A program made the translations under genes and the position numbers. A stretch of DNA of 64,000 nucleotides, taken from positions 2,728,001-2,792,000 of the forward strand of contig SNVD02010473.1 of the NCBI GenBank assembly GCA_013180625.2. The letters run 5' to 3'. This stretch comes from Boswellia sacra. Taxonomy: Eukaryota; Streptophyta; Magnoliopsida; Sapindales; Burseraceae. A model generated the notes under the pieces. The model was not told where the DNA came from and searched no databases. It worked only from the letters and a program-made list of their open reading frames with translations. Shown here piece after piece: positions 62,880-64,000 of the stretch (position 1 is its first letter; every line of letters begins with the position of its first letter).

Positions 62880-63500
62880 ATTTTTTTTTAAATAAGAAAT
62901 GAAAAATTGTATTAAGTATAGATTTAAATTTACAAGAATAAAAGAAGAAGATGTCCTTTTCGTAGAAACAAAAACAAAAGCAAGAGACATCTTAGAATCA
63001 CCAAAAATCCAATCAAGGCCATCTAAAGCAGCCTTGAGACAACCCCCATACAGCCTTAACCATCCCAACCAAGACAAGAAAGAAAAAACTCAAAAGATGA
63101 CAGCTTCCCAGTTATGATAGGTGAAGAAAGGTGGAATTTCCTGCAATTCAGAAGACACAAAAAGCCACAGAGATGCCCAAAATTAAACTCTATCCCATAG
63201 GAAGGACATGTCATCTGTCAAATGATCATAAAATCCGCCGATTCCTCTCTAACCCAATCGCCCAAAAAATAGCCATACTTGCACAATCCACAAAACTAGA
63301 GCTTTTTTCTCTCCCCCAAATACACTATAATTCTCAACCAATAAAGAAAGGTAAGAGTCTGTTGCAGCCCAACTCAACTTAGCTTTACAAAAAAGAGAGT
63401 TCCATAACCACATAGTGACAGGGCAGTGGAGAAAGAGATGATTACTACTTTCAGGCTTTCTCTTGCACATAATGCGCCATTGAGGAGACAAACATCCTTT
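62880..63500 (-). mobile_element. LINE retrotransposon 3' fragment (zf-RVT region)
   Basis: On the minus strand 63249-63491 reads LSPQWRIMCKRKPESSNHLF, then LHCPVTMWLWNSLFC. This is the C-x2-C...H-x3-H zinc-binding region (zf-RVT) found near the C-terminus of plant LINE reverse transcriptases. 62847-63077 continues with WLRLYGGCLKAALDGLDW, resembling the polyprotein end. A T-run at 62881-62890 (poly(A) on the minus strand) marks the 3' end. The reverse transcriptase core is absent, and the 5' truncation point was not located. Confidence 0.75.
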
Positions 63501-64000
63501 AGGATCCTTATTTTATAACTGTAATTATAAAAAGAGCCAATGTGGAGCTAGAAACTTCCAGGACTTAAAAGAAACTCTCATTGTTCAATATTACAGGATT
63601 CCAGCCAACAGGAATTTTACCTGTCATCCAGGGCAAAAGACGTTGGCTGGGCTTGTCTTATGATATTGCATGCAGGAGGAGCATGGATGATATTGTGCTA
63701 TGTTAAGGGCATAAGTTAAGAGCAGATTCAATTAATGGGAAATTCTTCTCTGGTAATTGGACTAGAATAGACAGCTAACCTGGCCTTGCCCTTTGCTCTT
63801 TTTCGCTTATTACATTGTTTTTATGTAATTTTATGTGATCATAATGCAATTACATTTAAGCGAGAGCATTCGAGGCAATGGGATAACCCTGGGCGAAACT
63901 AGTAATTAAGGTCAAATCGCATGACTTGACTTAACCTGCTTGAGGTCATAACCAGAAGTATGAAATGAGGATGTCAGAGACGCAGCCAGTGTTTGAAGTT
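63501..64000. other. Window end, unassigned
   Basis: It may contain more of the LINE fragment (to about 63700) and then intron or intergenic DNA. I found no exon, RNA gene or clear repeat boundary. Confidence 0.4.

Noticed and set aside
1..64000. CRISPR arrays, tRNA/rRNA genes, organellar insertions
   Set aside because: No regularly spaced direct-repeat array, tRNA-like arm pattern, rRNA core or obvious plastid/mitochondrial gene was seen by eye; a tRNAscan and organelle search would settle this.

Overview
This is nuclear genomic DNA of a flowering plant, almost certainly a eudicot. The evidence is AT-rich intergenic DNA, spliced genes with GT-AG introns, plant-specific families (LRK10L receptor kinases, a CRM-domain splicing factor, a plant C5-sterol desaturase, a GT14 transferase) and plant-type LTR, TRIM, hAT, copia and LINE sequences. 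I cannot name the species. No bacterial, organellar or viral gene was recognised.

Layout. 1-5.4 kb: AT-rich DNA with no recognisable gene. 5.4-11.1 kb (+): complete five-exon ABHD17-like serine hydrolase. 13.5-44.5 kb (+): a tandem cluster of LRK10L (rust-resistance-kinase-like, GUB_WAK + non-RD kinase) genes. Copies B (26.2-29.1 kb) and E (42.2-44.5 kb) have open three-exon models of 647 and 648 residues. Copies A, C and D are broken, and two extra ectodomain fragments lie before C. The first part of the cluster comes from a tandem segmental duplication: a unit holding the last ABHD17 exon plus an LRK10L gene occurs twice (about 10.5-19.6 and 20.1-29.3 kb). Transposons later hit both units. 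46.6-52.0 kb (-): eight-exon chloroplast group II intron splicing factor with three CRM domains, CRS1-like. 53.3-56.6 kb (-): three-exon sterol C5(6)-desaturase. 58.7-60.6 kb (-): two-exon GT14/BC10-like glycosyltransferase. 62.2 kb (+): first exon of a small conserved-looking protein, followed by a LINE fragment.

Mobile elements. Two related solo LTRs (2,787 and 3,849 bp) in opposite orientation each have a perfect 5-bp target duplication; one splits LRK10L-A, the other splits the duplicated ABHD17 exon. A 433-bp TRIM with LTRs, primer-binding site, polypurine tract and 5-bp target duplication sits in the ectodomain exon of LRK10L-C. A 1-kb internally deleted hAT element lies in the same gene. 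A copia RNase H remnant lies between copies D and E.

The genes do not form one pathway. The receptor kinases would act at the plasma membrane, the CRM protein in chloroplasts, the desaturase in ER sterol synthesis and the GT14 enzyme in the secretory pathway. The most informative aspect is birth and decay of an immune-type receptor cluster: recent tandem copies, single-nonsense copies, an open copy lacking the Mg-binding asparagine of the kinase catalytic loop, and a W-box-bearing promoter block shared by three copies. I did not find a wholly new biological system.
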